NCBI GenBank assembly: GCA_964036045.1
Contig: OZ038393.1
Span: 47,670,429 to 47,734,428 of the forward strand
Source: Eutreptiella sp. 'Long Island Sound 2002'
Lineage: Eukaryota; Euglenozoa; Euglenophyceae; Eutreptiales; Eutreptiaceae
Direction of reading: 5' to 3'
DNA: 64,000 nt
How positions within the stretch are numbered: position 1 is the first letter of the stretch; each line of letters starts with the position of its first letter. Of this stretch, positions 1 through 12,603 are shown in pieces. The notes under the pieces are model-generated. The model saw only the letters and a program-made list of their open reading frames with translations, did not search any database and had not been told where the DNA came from. The position numbers and the translations under genes were made by a program.

Positions 1-19
1 GTATTCATCTGCGCATCCC

Positions 20-633
20 AAATAGTCCACAAGCATCTTTGGAAAAACACGTTTTTGATCCATTGTTGATTCATTTTTGTATGCAAAACAACCGGTTTTC
101 CAGGCATTTAGTGACTTTGGATTGGCAAAATGGCTTGCAATGGGCTCAAAATGGGCTCGTTCCACTTGTTTGTGCACCCCAAATAGTCCAAAAGTATTTT
201 TGGAAAAACACATTTTTGATCCATTTTTGATTCATTTTTGGTCCCAAAACAACCCATTTTCAAGGCATTTAGGCACTCAAGGCATTTATTCACTTGTTTG
301 TGCGGCCCAATTGGTCTAGGATCATTTTTTGGAAAAACACATCTTAGAAACATTTTTGAATCATTTTTGGTTGCAAAACAACCCGTTTTCAAGGCATTCG
401 GTGACTTTGCAGTGGCCAAAATGGCTTGATATGGGCTCAAAAAGGGCTCATTTCACTTGTTGAGGCACCCCAAATGGTCTAGTATCATTTTTGGAAAAAC
501 ACTTTTTTGACCCATTTTTGAATGATTTTTGGTCCCAAAACAGCCTATTTTCAAGGCATTTTGCGATTTTAGGAGGGCCAAAACGGGCCACCATGAGCTC
601 AAAACGCGCCAAAACCACTTGTCTTGGCATTCC
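20..633. repeat. Internal ~162-bp subrepeats in the first half of each satellite A unit (shown in unit 1)
   Basis: The first half of the unit is itself an old tandem repeat. The marker AAATAGTCC / AATTGGTCT / AAATGGTCT / ATGTGGTCC occurs at 20, 181, 309, 472 and 634, giving spacings of 161, 128, 163 and 162 bp. Each subrepeat reads as a TTTTTGGAAAAACAC core, then TTTTTGAT(T/C)CATTTTTG, then CAAAACAACCC-TTTTCAAGGCATT, and ends in a CACTTGTT-type segment before the next marker. The second copy is short because about 34 bp of the GTGACTTTG...ATGGGCTC part is missing. The subrepeats are much more diverged from one another than whole units are, so the 162-bp stage is older than the 1,260-bp amplification. 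The alternating short A and T tracts suggest intrinsically bent DNA, which is an inference. Confidence 0.85.
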
Positions 634-944
634 ATGTGGTCCAAGATCATTTTTGAAAAAAGTCATTTTTTCGCACCCGGTGGACCTTGTTGACCCATTT
701 TTGCACCCACCTCTGTGGGCCACCTCTTGCAGCTTGCCGCAGCCCACTGGGCCTAGGTACGGGGGTCCAGGTGTTGGATAGGGCAATTTTGAGGGGTGGA
801 AACCACCAAAAGTGGGTGGTTGCGGGTGGGTTAGGTGCGCTTGACATTGCATTTTGAGCCATGTAGCCTGAGATATGGTCTGTTTTTGGTTTGGGGGTGT
901 CGGCGGCCAATGTGCACAAATTTTGGACCCATAGGTAGCATCCA

Positions 945-956
945 CCAAAATTTTGG
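945..956. repeat. Perfect 12-bp palindrome CCAAAATTTTGG in satellite A (shown in unit 1)
   Basis: CCAAAATTTTGG is self-complementary and lies in the non-repetitive half of the unit. I see it unchanged in every unit I compared, and also in the isolated remnant at 35,089-35,100. No protein site is assigned to it. Confidence 0.7.
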
Positions 957-1007
957 CCGAATCCCAAGCACCACAACGGAGGTGTGATGTTTCCCCATTT
1001 CGCGCGA

Positions 1008-1058
1008 GCTTGCTTGCTTGCTGCTTGCTTGCTACTTGCTTCTTGCTTGCTGCTGCTT
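1008..1058. repeat. TTGC-type low-complexity block carried in each satellite A unit (shown in unit 1)
   Basis: About 50 bp of GCTT/TTGC/GCTGC units follow a CGCGCGAG segment. Read on the minus strand the block gives the Ser-Lys-Gln-Ala-type peptide seen in the spurious ORFs. It is essentially invariant between satellite units, whereas a slippage-prone microsatellite would be expected to vary in length. This fits very recent spread of whole units. Confidence 0.8.
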
Positions 1059-1097
1059 ATCAAATCTGTTATGTCCACCCTAGACCCTAAAGAGGGT

Positions 1098-1168
1098 TAT
1101 AAAACCAAGATGGGTTCCACCAGCTCGGTGACCCTAACCAGGATTGAATATTGGGACCAAGCTGGTGG
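1098..1168 (+). promoter_or_regulatory. TATA-like box followed by a hairpin, repeated in every satellite A unit (shown in unit 1)
   Basis: TATAAAA lies at 1098-1104 inside GGTTATAAAACC. Thirteen bases downstream a perfect 9-bp inverted repeat begins: CCACCAGCT at 1117-1125 and AGCTGGTGG at 1160-1168, with a 34-nt loop. As RNA the stem could extend by two G-U pairs. Two units carry TGTAAAA in place of TATAAAA (near 17,418 and 19,920); the other units I checked keep the box. A promoter role is inference only: there is no initiator or gene that I recognise downstream, and a TATAAAA string can occur by chance. A transcribed, structured satellite RNA is one possible reading. Confidence 0.25.
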
Positions 1169-4100
1169 GGGAAGGAACATCGTCTAGGAGACTTCAACGA
1201 CAAATGAGGTGCGTATCGGAAAGTGGATGAGAGCGGCTCAAAAGGGGCTCAACATGAGCTGTATTCATCTGCGCATCCCAAATAGTCCACAAGCATCTTT
1301 GGAAAAACACGTTTTTGATCCATTGTTGATTCATTTTTGTATGCAAAACAACCGGTTTTCCAGGCATTTAGTGACTTTGGTTTGGCAAAATGGCTTGTAA
1401 TGGGCTCAAAATGGGCTCGTTCCACTTGTTTGTGCACCCCAAATAGTCCAAAAGTATTTTTGGAAAAACACATTTTTGATCCATTTTTGATTCATTTTTG
1501 GTCCCAAAACAACCCATTTTCAAGGCATTTAGGCACTCAAGGCATTTATTCACTTGTTTGTGCGGCCCAATTGGTCTAGGATCATTTTTTGGAAAAACAC
1601 ATCTTAGAAACATTTTTGAATCATTTTTGGTTGCAAAACAACCCGTTTTCAAGGCATTCGGTGACTTTGCAGTGGCCAAAATGGCTTGATATGGGCTCAA
1701 AAAGGGCTCATTTCACTTGTTGAGGCACCCCAAATGGTCTAGTATCATTTTTGGAAAAACACTTTTTTGACCCATTTTTGAATGATTTTTGGTCCCAAAA
1801 CAGCCTATTTTCAAAGCATTTTTGCGATTTTAGGAGGGCCAAAACGGGCCACCATGAGCTCAAAACGCGCCAAAACCACTTGTCTTGGCATTCCATGTGG
1901 TCCTAGATCATTTTTGAAGAAAGTCATTTTTTCGCACCCGGTGGACCTTGTTGACCCATTTTTGCACCCACCTCTGTGGGCCACCTCTTGCAGCTTGCCG
2001 CAGCCCACTGGGCCTAGGTACGGGGGTCCAGGTGTTGGATAGGGCAATTTTGAGGGGTGGAAACCACCAAAAGTGGGTGGTTGCGGGTGGGTTAGGTGCG
2101 CTTGACATTGCATTTTGAGCCATGTAGCCTGAGATATGGTCTGTTTTTGGTTTGGGGGTGTCGGCGGCCAATGTGCACAAATTTTGGACCCATAGGTAGC
2201 ATCCACCAAAATTTTGGCCGAATCCCAAGCACCACAGCGGAGGTGTGATGTTTCCCCATTTCGCGCGAGCTTGCTTGCTTGCTGCTTGCTTGCTACTTGC
2301 TTCTTGCTTGCTGCTGCTTATCAAATCTGTTATGTCCACCCTAGACCCTAAAGAGGGTTATAAAACCAAGATGGGTTCCACCAGCTCGGTGACCCTAACC
2401 AGGATTGAATATTGGGACCAAGCTGGTGGGGGAAGGAACATCGTCTAGGAGACTTCAACGACAAATGAGGTGCGTATCGGAAAGTGGATGAGAGCGGCTC
2501 AAAAGGGGCTCAACATGAGCTGTATTCATCTGCGCATCCCAATTAGTCCACAAGCATCTTTGGAAAAACACGTTTTTGATCCATTGTTGATTCATTTTTG
2601 TATGCAAAACAACCGGTTTTCCAGGCATTTAGTGACTTTGGATTGGCAAAATGGCTTGCAATGGGCTCAAAATGGGCTCGTTCCACTTGTTTGTGCACCC
2701 CAAATAGTCCAAAAGTATTTTTGGAAAAACACATTTTTGATCCATTTTTGATTCATTTTTGGTCCCAAAACAACCCATTTTCAAGGCATTTAGGCACTCA
2801 AGGCATTTATTCACTTGTTTGTGCGGCCCAATTGGTCTAGGATCATTTTTTGGAAAAACACATCTTAGAAACATTTTTGAATCATTTTTGGTTGCAAAAC
2901 AACCCGTTTTCAAGGCATTCGGTGACTTTGCAGTGGCCAAAATGGCTTGATATGGGCTCAAAAAGGGCTCATTTCACTTGTTGAGGCACCCCAAATGGTC
3001 TAGTATCATTTTTGGAAAAACACTTTTTTGACCCATTTTTGAATGATTTTTGGTCCCAAAACAGCCTATTTTCAAAGCATTTTTGCGATTTTAGGAGGGC
3101 CAAAACGGGCCACCATGAGCTCAAAACGCGCCAAAACCACTTGTCTTGGCATTCCATGTGGTCCTAGATCATTTTTGAAGAAAGTCATTTTTTCGCACCC
3201 GGTGGACCTTGTTGACCCATTTTTGCACCCACCTCTGTGGGCCACCTCTTGCAGCTTGCCGCAGCCCACTGGGCCTAGGTACGGGGGTCCAGGTGTTGGA
3301 TAGGGCAATTTTGAGGGGTGGAAACCACCAAAAGTGGGTGGTTGCGGGTGGGTTAGGTGCGCTTGACATTGCATTTTGAGCCATGTAGCCTGAGATATGG
3401 TCTGTTTTTGGTTTGGGGGTGTCGGCGGCCAATGTGCACAAATTTTGGACCCATAGGTAGCATCCACCAAAATTTTGGCCGAATCCCAAGCACCACAACG
3501 GAGGTGTGATGTTTCCCCATTTCGCGCGAGCTTGCTTGCTTGCTGCTTGCTTGCTACTTGCTTCTTGCTTGCTGCTGCTTATCAAATCTGTTATGTCCAC
3601 CCTAGACCCTAAAGAGGGTTATAAAACCAAGATGGGTTCCACCAGCTCGGTGACCCTAACCAGGATTGAATATTGGGACCAAGCTGGTGGGGGAAGGAAC
3701 ATCGTCTAGGAGACTTCAACGACAAATGAGGTGCGTATCGGAAAGTGGATGAGAGCGGCCCAAAAGGGGCTCAACATGAGCTGTATTCATCTGCGCATCC
3801 CAAATAGTCCACAAGCATCTTTGGAAAAACACGTTTTTGATCCATTGTTGATTCATTTTTGTATGCAAAACAACCGGTTTTCCAGGCATTTAGTGACTTT
3901 GGATTGGCAAAATGGCTTGCAATGGGCTCAAAATGGGCTCGTTCCACTTGTTTGTGCACCCCAAATAGTCCAAAAGTATTTTTGGAAAAACACATTTTTG
4001 ATCCATTTTTGATTCATTTTTGGTCCCAAAACAACCCATTTTCAAGGCATTTAGGCACTCAAGGCATTTATTCACTTGTTTGTGCGGCCCAATTGGTCTA

Positions 4101-7100
4101 GGATCATTTTTTGGAAAAACACATCTTAGAAACATTTTTGAATCATTTTTGGTTGCAAAACAACCCGTTTTCAAGGCATTCGGTGACTTTGCAGTGGCCA
4201 AAATGGCTTGATATGGGCTCAAAAAGGGCTCATTTCACTTGTTCAGGCACCCCAAATAGTCTAGTATCATTTTTGGAAAAACACTTTTTTGACCCATTTT
4301 TGAATGATTTTTGGTCCCAAAACAGCCTATTTTCAAGGCATTTTGCGATTTTAGGAGGGCCAAAACGGGCCACCATGAGCTCAAAACGCGCCAAAACCAC
4401 TTGTCTTGGCATTCCATGTGGTCCTAGATCATTTTTGAAGAAAGTCATTTTTTCGCACCCGGTGGACCTTGTTGACCCATTTTTGCACCCACCTCTGTGG
4501 GCCACCTCTTGCAGCTTGCCGCAGCCCACTGGGCCTAGGTACGGGGGTCCAGGTGTTGGATAGGGCAATTTTGAGGGGTGGAAACCACCAAAAGTGGGTG
4601 GTTGCGGGTGGGTTAGGTGCGCTTGACATTGCATTTTGAGCCATGTAGCCTGAGATATGGTCTGTTTTTGGTTTGGGGGTGTCGGCGGCCAATGTGCACA
4701 AATTTTGGACCCATAGGTAGCATCCACCAAAATTTTGGCCGAATCCCAAGCACCACAACGGAGGTGTGATGTTTCCCCATTTCGCGCGAGCTTGCTTGCT
4801 TGCTGCTTGCTTGCTACTTGCTTCTTGCTTGCTGCTGCTTATCAAATCTGTTATGTCCACCCTAGACCCTAAAGAGGGTTATAAAACCAAGATGGGTTCC
4901 ACCAGCTCGGTGACCCTAACCAGGATTGAATATTGGGACCAAGCTGGTGGGGGAAGGAACATCGTCTAGGAGACTTCAACGACAAATGAGGTGCGTATCG
5001 GAAAGTGGATGAGAGCGGCTCAAAAGGGGCTCAACATGAGCTGTATTCATCTGCGCATCCCAAATAGTCCACAAGCATCTTTGGAAAAACACGTTTTTGA
5101 TCCATTGTTGATTCATTTTTGTATGCAAAACAACCGGTTTTCCAGGCATTTAGTGACTTTGGATTGGCAAAATGGCTTGCAATGGGCTCAAAATGGGCTC
5201 GTTCCACTTGTTTGTGCACCCCAAATAGTCCAAAAGTATTTTTGGAAAAACACATTTTTGATCCATTTTTGATTCATTTTTGGTCCCAAAACAACCCATT
5301 TTCAAGGCATTTAGGCACTCAAGGCATTTATTCACTTGTTTGTGCGGCCCAATTGGTCTAGGATCATTTTTTGGAAAAACACATCTTAGAAACATTTTTG
5401 AATCATTTTTGGTTGCAAAACAACCCGTTTTCAAGGCATTCGGTGACTTTGCAGTGGCCAAAATGGCTTGATATGGGCTCAAAAAGGGCTCATTTCACTT
5501 GTTGAGGCACCCCAAATAGTCTAGTATCATTTTTGGAAAAACACTTTTTTGACCCATTTTTGAATGATTTTTGGTCCCAAAACAGCCTATTTTCAAGGCA
5601 TTTTGCGATTTTAGGAGGGCCAAAACGGGCCACCATGAGCTCAAAACGCGCCAAAACCACTTGTCTTGGCATTCCATGTGGTCCTAGATCATTTTTGAAG
5701 AAAGTCATTTTTTCGCACCCGGTGGACCTTGTTGACCCATTTTTGCACCCACCTCTGTGGGCCACCTCTTGCAGCTTGCCGCAGCCCACTGGGCCTAGGT
5801 ACGGGGGTCCAGGTGTTGGATAGGGCAATTTTGAGGGGTGGAAACCACCAAAAGTGGGTGGTTGCGGGTGGGTTAGGTGCGCTTGACATTGCATTTTGAG
5901 CCATGTAGCCTGAGATATGGTCTGTTTTTGGTTTGGGGGTGTCGGCGGCCAATGTGCACAAATTTTGGACCCATAGGTAGCATCCACCAAAATTTTGGCC
6001 GAATCCCAAGCACCACAACGGAGGTGTGATGTTTCCCCATTTCGCGCGAGCTTGCTTGCTTGCTGCTTGCTTGCTACTTGCTTCTTGCTTGCTGCTGCTT
6101 ATCAAATCTGTTATGTCCACCCTAGACCCTAAAGAGGGTTATAAAACCAAGATGGGTTCCACCAGCTCGGTGACCCTAACCAGGATTGAATATTGGGACC
6201 AAGCTGGTGGGGGAAGGAACATCGTCTAGGAGACTTCAACGACAAATGAGGTGCGTATCGGAAAGTGGATGAGAGCGGCTCAAAAGGGGCTCAACATGAG
6301 CTGTATTCATCTGCGCATCCCAAATAGTCCACAAGCATCTTTGGAAAAACACGTTTTTGATCCATTGTTGATTCATTTTTGTATGCAAAACAACCGGTTT
6401 TCCAGGCATTTAGTGACTTTGGATTGGCAAAATGGCTTGCAATGGGCTCAAAATGGGCTCGTTCCACTTGTTTGTGCACCCCAAATAGTCCAAAAGTATT
6501 TTTGGAAAAACACATTTTTGATCCATTTTTGATTCATTTTTGGTCCCAAAACAACCCATTTTCAAGGCATTTAGGCACTCAAGGCATTTATTCACTTGTT
6601 TGTGCGGCCCAATTGGTCTAGGATCATTTTTTGGAAAAACACATCTTAGAAACATTTTTGAATCATTTTTGGTTGCAAAACAACCCGTTTTCAAGGCATT
6701 CGGTGACTTTGCAGTGGCCAAAATGGCTTGATATGGGCTCAAAAAGGGCTCATTTCACTTGTTGAGGCACCCCAAATAGTCTAGTATCATTTTTGGAAAA
6801 ACACTTTTTTGACCCATTTTTGAATGATTTTTGGTCCCAAAACAGCCTATTTTCAAGGCATTTTGCGATTTTAGGAGGGCCAAAACGGGCCACCATGAGC
6901 TCAAAACGCGCCAAAACCACTTGTCTTGGCATTCCATGTGGTCCTAGATCATTTTTGAAGAAAGTCATTTTTTCGCACCCGGTGGACCTTGTTGACCCAT
7001 TTTTGCACCCACCTCTGTGGGCCACCTCTTGCAGCTTGCCGCAGCCCACTGGGCCTAGGTACGGGGGTCCAGGTGTTGGATAGGGCAATTTTGAGGGGTG

Positions 7101-10100
7101 GAAACCACCAAAAGTGGGTGGTTGCGGGTGGGTTAGGTGCGCTTGACATTGCATTTTGAGCCATGTAGCCTGAGATATGGTCTGTTTTTGGTTTGGGGGT
7201 GTCGGCGGCCAATGTGCACAAATTTTGGACCCATAGGTAGCATCCACCAAAATTTTGGCCGAATCCCAAGCACCACAACGGAGGTGTGATGTTTCCCCAT
7301 TTCGCGCGAGCTTGCTTGCTTGCTGCTTGCTTGCTACTTGCTTCTTGCTTGCTGCTGCTTATCAAATCTGTTATGTCCACCCTAGACCCTAAAGAGGGTT
7401 ATAAAACCAAGATGGGTTCCACCAGCTCGGTGACCCTAACCAGGATTGAATATTGGGACCAAGCTGGTGGGGGAAGGAACATCGTCTAGGAGACTTCAAC
7501 GACAAATGAGGTGCGTATCGGAAAGTGGATGAGAGCGGCTCAAAAGGGGCTCAACATGAGCTGTATTCATCTGTGCATCCCAAATAGTCCACAAGCATCT
7601 TTGGAAAAACACGTTTTTGATCCATTGTTGATTCATTTTTGTATGCAAAACAACCGGTTTTCCAGGCATTTAGTGACTTTGGATTGGCAAAATGGCTTGC
7701 AATGGGCTCAAAATGGGCTCGTTCCACTTGTTTGTGCACCCCAAATAGTCCAAAAGTATTTTTGGAAAAACACATTTTTGATCCATTTTTGATTCATTTT
7801 TGGTCCCAAAACAACCCATTTTCAAGGCATTTAGGCACTCAAGGCATTTATTCACTTGTTTGTGCGGCCCAATTGGTCTAGGATCATTTGTTGGAAAAAC
7901 ACATCTTAGAAACATTTTTGAATCATTTTTGGTTGCAAAACAACCCGTTTTCAAGGCATTCGGTGACTTTGCAGTGGCCAAAATGGCTTGATATGGGCTC
8001 AAAAAGGGCTCATTTCACTTGTTGAGGCACCCCAAATGGTCTAGTATCATTTTTGGAAAAACACTTTTTTGACCCATTTTTGAATGATTTTTGGTCCCAA
8101 AACAGCCTATTTTCAAGGCATTTTGCGATTTTAGGAGGGCCAAAACGGGCCACCATGAGCTCAAAACGCGCCAAAACCACTTGTCTTGGCATTCCATGTG
8201 GTCCTAGATCATTTTTGAAGAAAGTCATTTTTTCGCACCCGGTGGACCTTGTTGACCCATTTTTGCACCCACCTCTGTGGGCCACCTCTTGCAGCTTGCC
8301 GCAGCCCACTGGGCCTAGGTACGGGGGTCCAGGTGTTGGATAGGGCAATTTTGAGGGGTGGAAACCACCAAAAGTGGGTGGTTGCGGGTGGGTTAGGTGC
8401 GCTTGACATTGCATTTTGAGCCATGTAGCCTGAGATATGGTCTGTTTTTGGTTTGGGGGTGTCGGCGGCCAATGTGCACAAATTTTGGACCCATAGGTAG
8501 CATCCACCAAAATTTTGGCCGAATCCCAAGCACCACAACGGAGGTGTGATGTTTCCCCATTTCGCGCGAGCTTGCTTGCTTGCTGCTTGCTTGCTACTTG
8601 CTTCTTGCTTGCTGCTGCTTATCAAATCTGTTATGTCCACCCTAGACCCTAAAGAGGGTTATAAAACCAAGATGGGTTCCACCAGCTCGGTGACCCTAAC
8701 CAGGATTGAATATTGGGACCAAGCTGGTGGGGGAAGGAACATCGTCTAGGAGACTTCAACGACAAATGAGGTGCGTATCGGAAAGTGGATGAGAGCGGCT
8801 CAAAAGGGGCTCAACATGAGCTGTATTCATCTGCGCATCCCAAATAGTCCACAAGCATCTTTGGAAAAACACGTTTTTGATCCATTGTTGATTCATTTTT
8901 GTATGCAAAACAACCGGTTTTCCAGGCATTTAGTGACTTTGGATTGGCAAAATGGCTTGCAATGGGCTCAAAATGGGCTCGTTCCACTTGTTTGTGCACC
9001 CCAAATAGTCCAAAAGTATTTTTGGAAAAACACATTTTTGATCCATTTTTGATTCATTTTTGGTCCCAAAACAACCCATTTTCAAGGCATTTAGGCACTC
9101 AAGGCATTTATTCACTTGTTTGTGCGGCCCAATTGGTCTAGGATCATTTGTTGGAAAAACACATCTTAGAAACATTTTTGAATCATTTTTGGTTGCAAAA
9201 CAACCCGTTTTCAAGGCATTCGGTGACTTTGCAGTGGCCAAAATGGCTTGATATGGGCTCAAAAAGGGCTCATTTCACTTGTTGAGGCACCCCAAATAGT
9301 CTAGTATCATTTTTGGAAAAACACTTTTTTGACCCATTTTTGAATGATTTTTGGTCCCAAAACAGCCTATTTTCAAGGCATTTTGCGATTTTAGGAGGGC
9401 CAAAACGGGCCACCATGAGCTCAAAACGCGCCAAAACCACTTGTCTTGGCATTCCATGTGGTCCTAGATCATTTTTGAAGAAAGTCATTTTTTCGCACCC
9501 GGTGGACCTTGTTGACCCATTTTTGCACCCACCTCTGTGGGCCACCTCTTGCAGCTTGCCGCAGCCCACTGGGCCTAGGTACGGGGGTCCAGGTGTTGGA
9601 TAGGGCAATTTTGAGGGGTGGAAACCACCAAAAGTGGGTGGTTGCGGGTGGGTTAGGTGCGCTTGACATTGCATTTTGAGCCATGTAGCCTGAGATATGG
9701 TCTGTTTTTGGTTTGGGGGTGTCGGCGGCCAATGTGCACAAATTTTGGACCCATAGGTAGCATCCACCAAAATTTTGGCCGAATCCCAAGCACCACAACG
9801 GAGGTGTGATGTTTCCCCATTTCGCGCGAGCTTGCTTGCTTGCTGCTTGCTTGCTACTTGCTTCTTGCTTGCTGCTGCTTATCAAATCTGTTATGTCCAC
9901 CCTAGACCCTAAAGAGGGTTATAAAACCAAGATGGGTTCCACCAGCTCGGTGACCCTAACCAGGATTGAATATTGGGACCAAGCTGGTGGGGGAAGGAAC
10001 ATCGTCTAGGAGACTTCAACGACAAATGAGGTGCGTATCGGAAAGTGGATGAGAGCGGCTCAAAAGGGGCTCAACATGAGCTGTATTCATCTGCGCATCC

Positions 10101-12603
10101 CAAATAGTCCACAAGCATCTTTGGAAAAACACGTTTTTGATCCATTGTTGATTCATTTTTGTATGCAAAACAACCGGTTTTCCAGGCATTTAGTGACTTT
10201 GGATTGGCAAAATGGCTTGCAATGGGCTCAAAATGGGCTCGTTCCACTTGTTTGTGCACCCCAAATAGTCCAAAAGTATTTTTGGAAAAACACATTTTTG
10301 ATCCATTTTTGATTCATTTTTGGTCCCAAAACAACCCATTTTCAAGGCATTTAGGCACTCAAGGCATTTATTCACTTGTTTGTGCGGCCCAATTGGTCTA
10401 GGATCATTTTTTGGAAAAACACATCTTAGAAACATTTTTGAATCATTTTTGGTTGCAAAACAACCCGTTTTCAAGGCATTCGGTGACTTTGCAGTGGCCA
10501 AAATGGCTTGATATGGGCTCAAAAAGGGCTCATTTCACTTGTTGAGGCACCCCAAATGGTCTAGTATCATTTTTGGAAAAACACTTTTTTGACCCATTTT
10601 TGAATGATTTTTGGTCCCAAAACAGCCTATTTTCAAGGCATTTTGCGATTTTAGGGGGGCCAAAACGGGCCACCATGAGCTCAAAACGCGCCAAAACCAC
10701 TTGTCTTGGCATTCCATGTGGTCCTAGATCATTTTTGAAGAAAGTCATTTTTTCGCACCCGGTGGACCTTGTTGACCCATTTTTGCACCCACCTCTGTGG
10801 GCCACCTCTTGCAGCTTGCCGCAGCCCACTGGGCCTAGGTACGGGGGTCCAGGTGTTGGATAGGGCAATTTTGAGGGGTGGAAACCACCAAAAGTGGGTG
10901 GTTGCGGGTGGGTTAGGTGCGCTTGACATTGCATTTTGAGCCATGTAGCCTGAGATATGGTCTGTTTTTGGTTTGGGGGTGTCGGCGGCCAATGTGCACA
11001 AATTTTGGACCCATAGGTAGCATCCACCAAAATTTTGGCCAAATTCCAAGCACCACAACGGAGGTGTGATGTTTCCCCATTTCGCGCGAGCTTGCTTGCT
11101 TGCTGCTTGCTTGCTACTTGCTTCTTGCTTGCTGCTGCTTATCAAATCTGTTATGTCCACCCTAGACCCTAAAGAGGGTTATAAAACCAAGATGGGTTCC
11201 ACCAGCTCGGTGACCCTAACCAGGATTGAATATTGGGACCAAGCTGGTGGGGGAAGGAACATCGTCTAGGAGACTTCAACGACAAATGAGGTGCGTATCG
11301 GAAAGTGGATGAGAGCGGCTCAAAAGGGGCTCAACATGAGCTGTATTCATCTGCGCATCCCAAATAGTCCACAAGCATCTTTGGAAAAACACGTTTTTGA
11401 TCCATTGTTGATTCATTTTTGTATGCAAAACAACCGGTTTTCCAGGCATTTATTGACTTTGGATTGGCAAAATGGCTTGCAATGGGCTCAAAATGGGCTC
11501 GTTCCACTTGTTTGTGCACCCCAAATAGTCCAAAAGTATTTTTGGAAAAACACATTTTTGATCCATTTTTGATTCATTTTTGGTCCCAAAACAACCCATT
11601 TTCAAGGCATTTAGGCACTCAAGGCATTTATTCACTTGTTTGTGCGGCCCAATTGGTCTAGGATCATTTTTTGGAAAAACACATCTTAGAAACATTTTTG
11701 AATCATTTTTGGTTGCAAAACAACCCGTTTTCAAGGCATTCGGTGACTTTGCAGTGGCCAAAATGGCTTGATATGGGCTCAAAAAGGGCTCATTTCACTT
11801 GTTGAGGCACCCCAAATGGTCTAGTATCATTTTTGGAAAAACACTTTTTTGACCCATTTTTGAATGATTTTTGGTCCCAAAACAGCCTATTTTCAAGGCA
11901 TTTTGCGATTTTAGGAGGGCCAAAACGGGCCACCATGAGCTCAAAACGCGCCAAAACCACTTGTCTTGGCATTCCATGTGGTCCAAGATCATTTTTGAAG
12001 AAAGTCATTTTTTCGCACCCGGTGGACCTTGTTGACCCATTTTTGCACCCACCTCTGTGGGCCACCTCTTGCAGCTTGCCGCAGCCCACTGGGCCTAGGT
12101 ACGGGGGTCCAAGGTGTTGGATAGGGCAATTTTGAGGGGTGGAAACCACCAAAAGTGGGTGGTTGCGGGTGGGTTAGGTGCGCTTGACATTGCATTTTGA
12201 GCCATGTAGCCCAAGATATGGTCTGTTTTTGGTTTGGGGGTGTCGGCGGCCAATGTGCACAAATTTTGGACCCATAGGTAGCATCCACCAAAATTTTGGC
12301 CGAATCCGAAGCACCACAACGGAGGTGTGATGTTTCCCCATTTCGCGCGAGCTTGCTTGCTTGCTGCTTGCTTGCTACTTGCTTCTTGCTTGCTGCTGCT
12401 TATCAAATCTGTTATGTCCACCCTAGACCCTAAAGAGGGTTATAAAACCAAGATGGGTTCCACCAGCTCGGTGACCCTAACCAGGATTGAATATTGGGAC
12501 CAAGCTGGTGGGGGAAGGAACATCGTCTAGGAGACTTCAACGACAAATGAGGTGCGTATCGGAAAGTGGATGAGAGCGGCTCAAAAGGGGCTCAACATGA
12601 GCT

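Noticed and set aside
408-432. Resemblance to the dinoflagellate spliced leader (AGCCATTTTGGC on the minus strand, in satellite A)
   Set aside because: Only a 12-base core matches. The flanks differ and the core is nearly self-complementary, which raises chance matches. No donor site follows at the expected place.
20-633. Similarity of the A/T-tract subrepeats to avian W-chromosome satellites with A3-5 and T3-5 clusters
   Set aside because: The resemblance is only in general texture. The 162-bp period and sequence differ from the ~21-bp avian pattern, so it cannot be used to assign a lineage.
448-948. Repeated minus-strand ORFs of 110-209 codons in every satellite A unit (starting MVDATYGSK or MDITDLISSS)
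   Set aside because: They are open by chance and copied with the unit. G5/G4 and T6/T5 changes between near-identical copies turn 166- and 143-codon ORFs into 209-, 116- or 177-codon ones, so no frame is maintained. The Ser-Lys-Gln-Ala part is just the TTGC block read backward.
1079-1097. Telomere-like CCCTAAA in satellite A
   Set aside because: It occurs once per unit within CCCTAGACCCTAAAGAGGG and is not tandemly repeated, so it is not a telomere tract.
1110-1170. Possible tRNA or Pol III B-box (GGTTCCACCAG) in satellite A
   Set aside because: It deviates from the B-box consensus at key positions. There is no matching A-box, cloverleaf or T-run terminator at suitable spacing.
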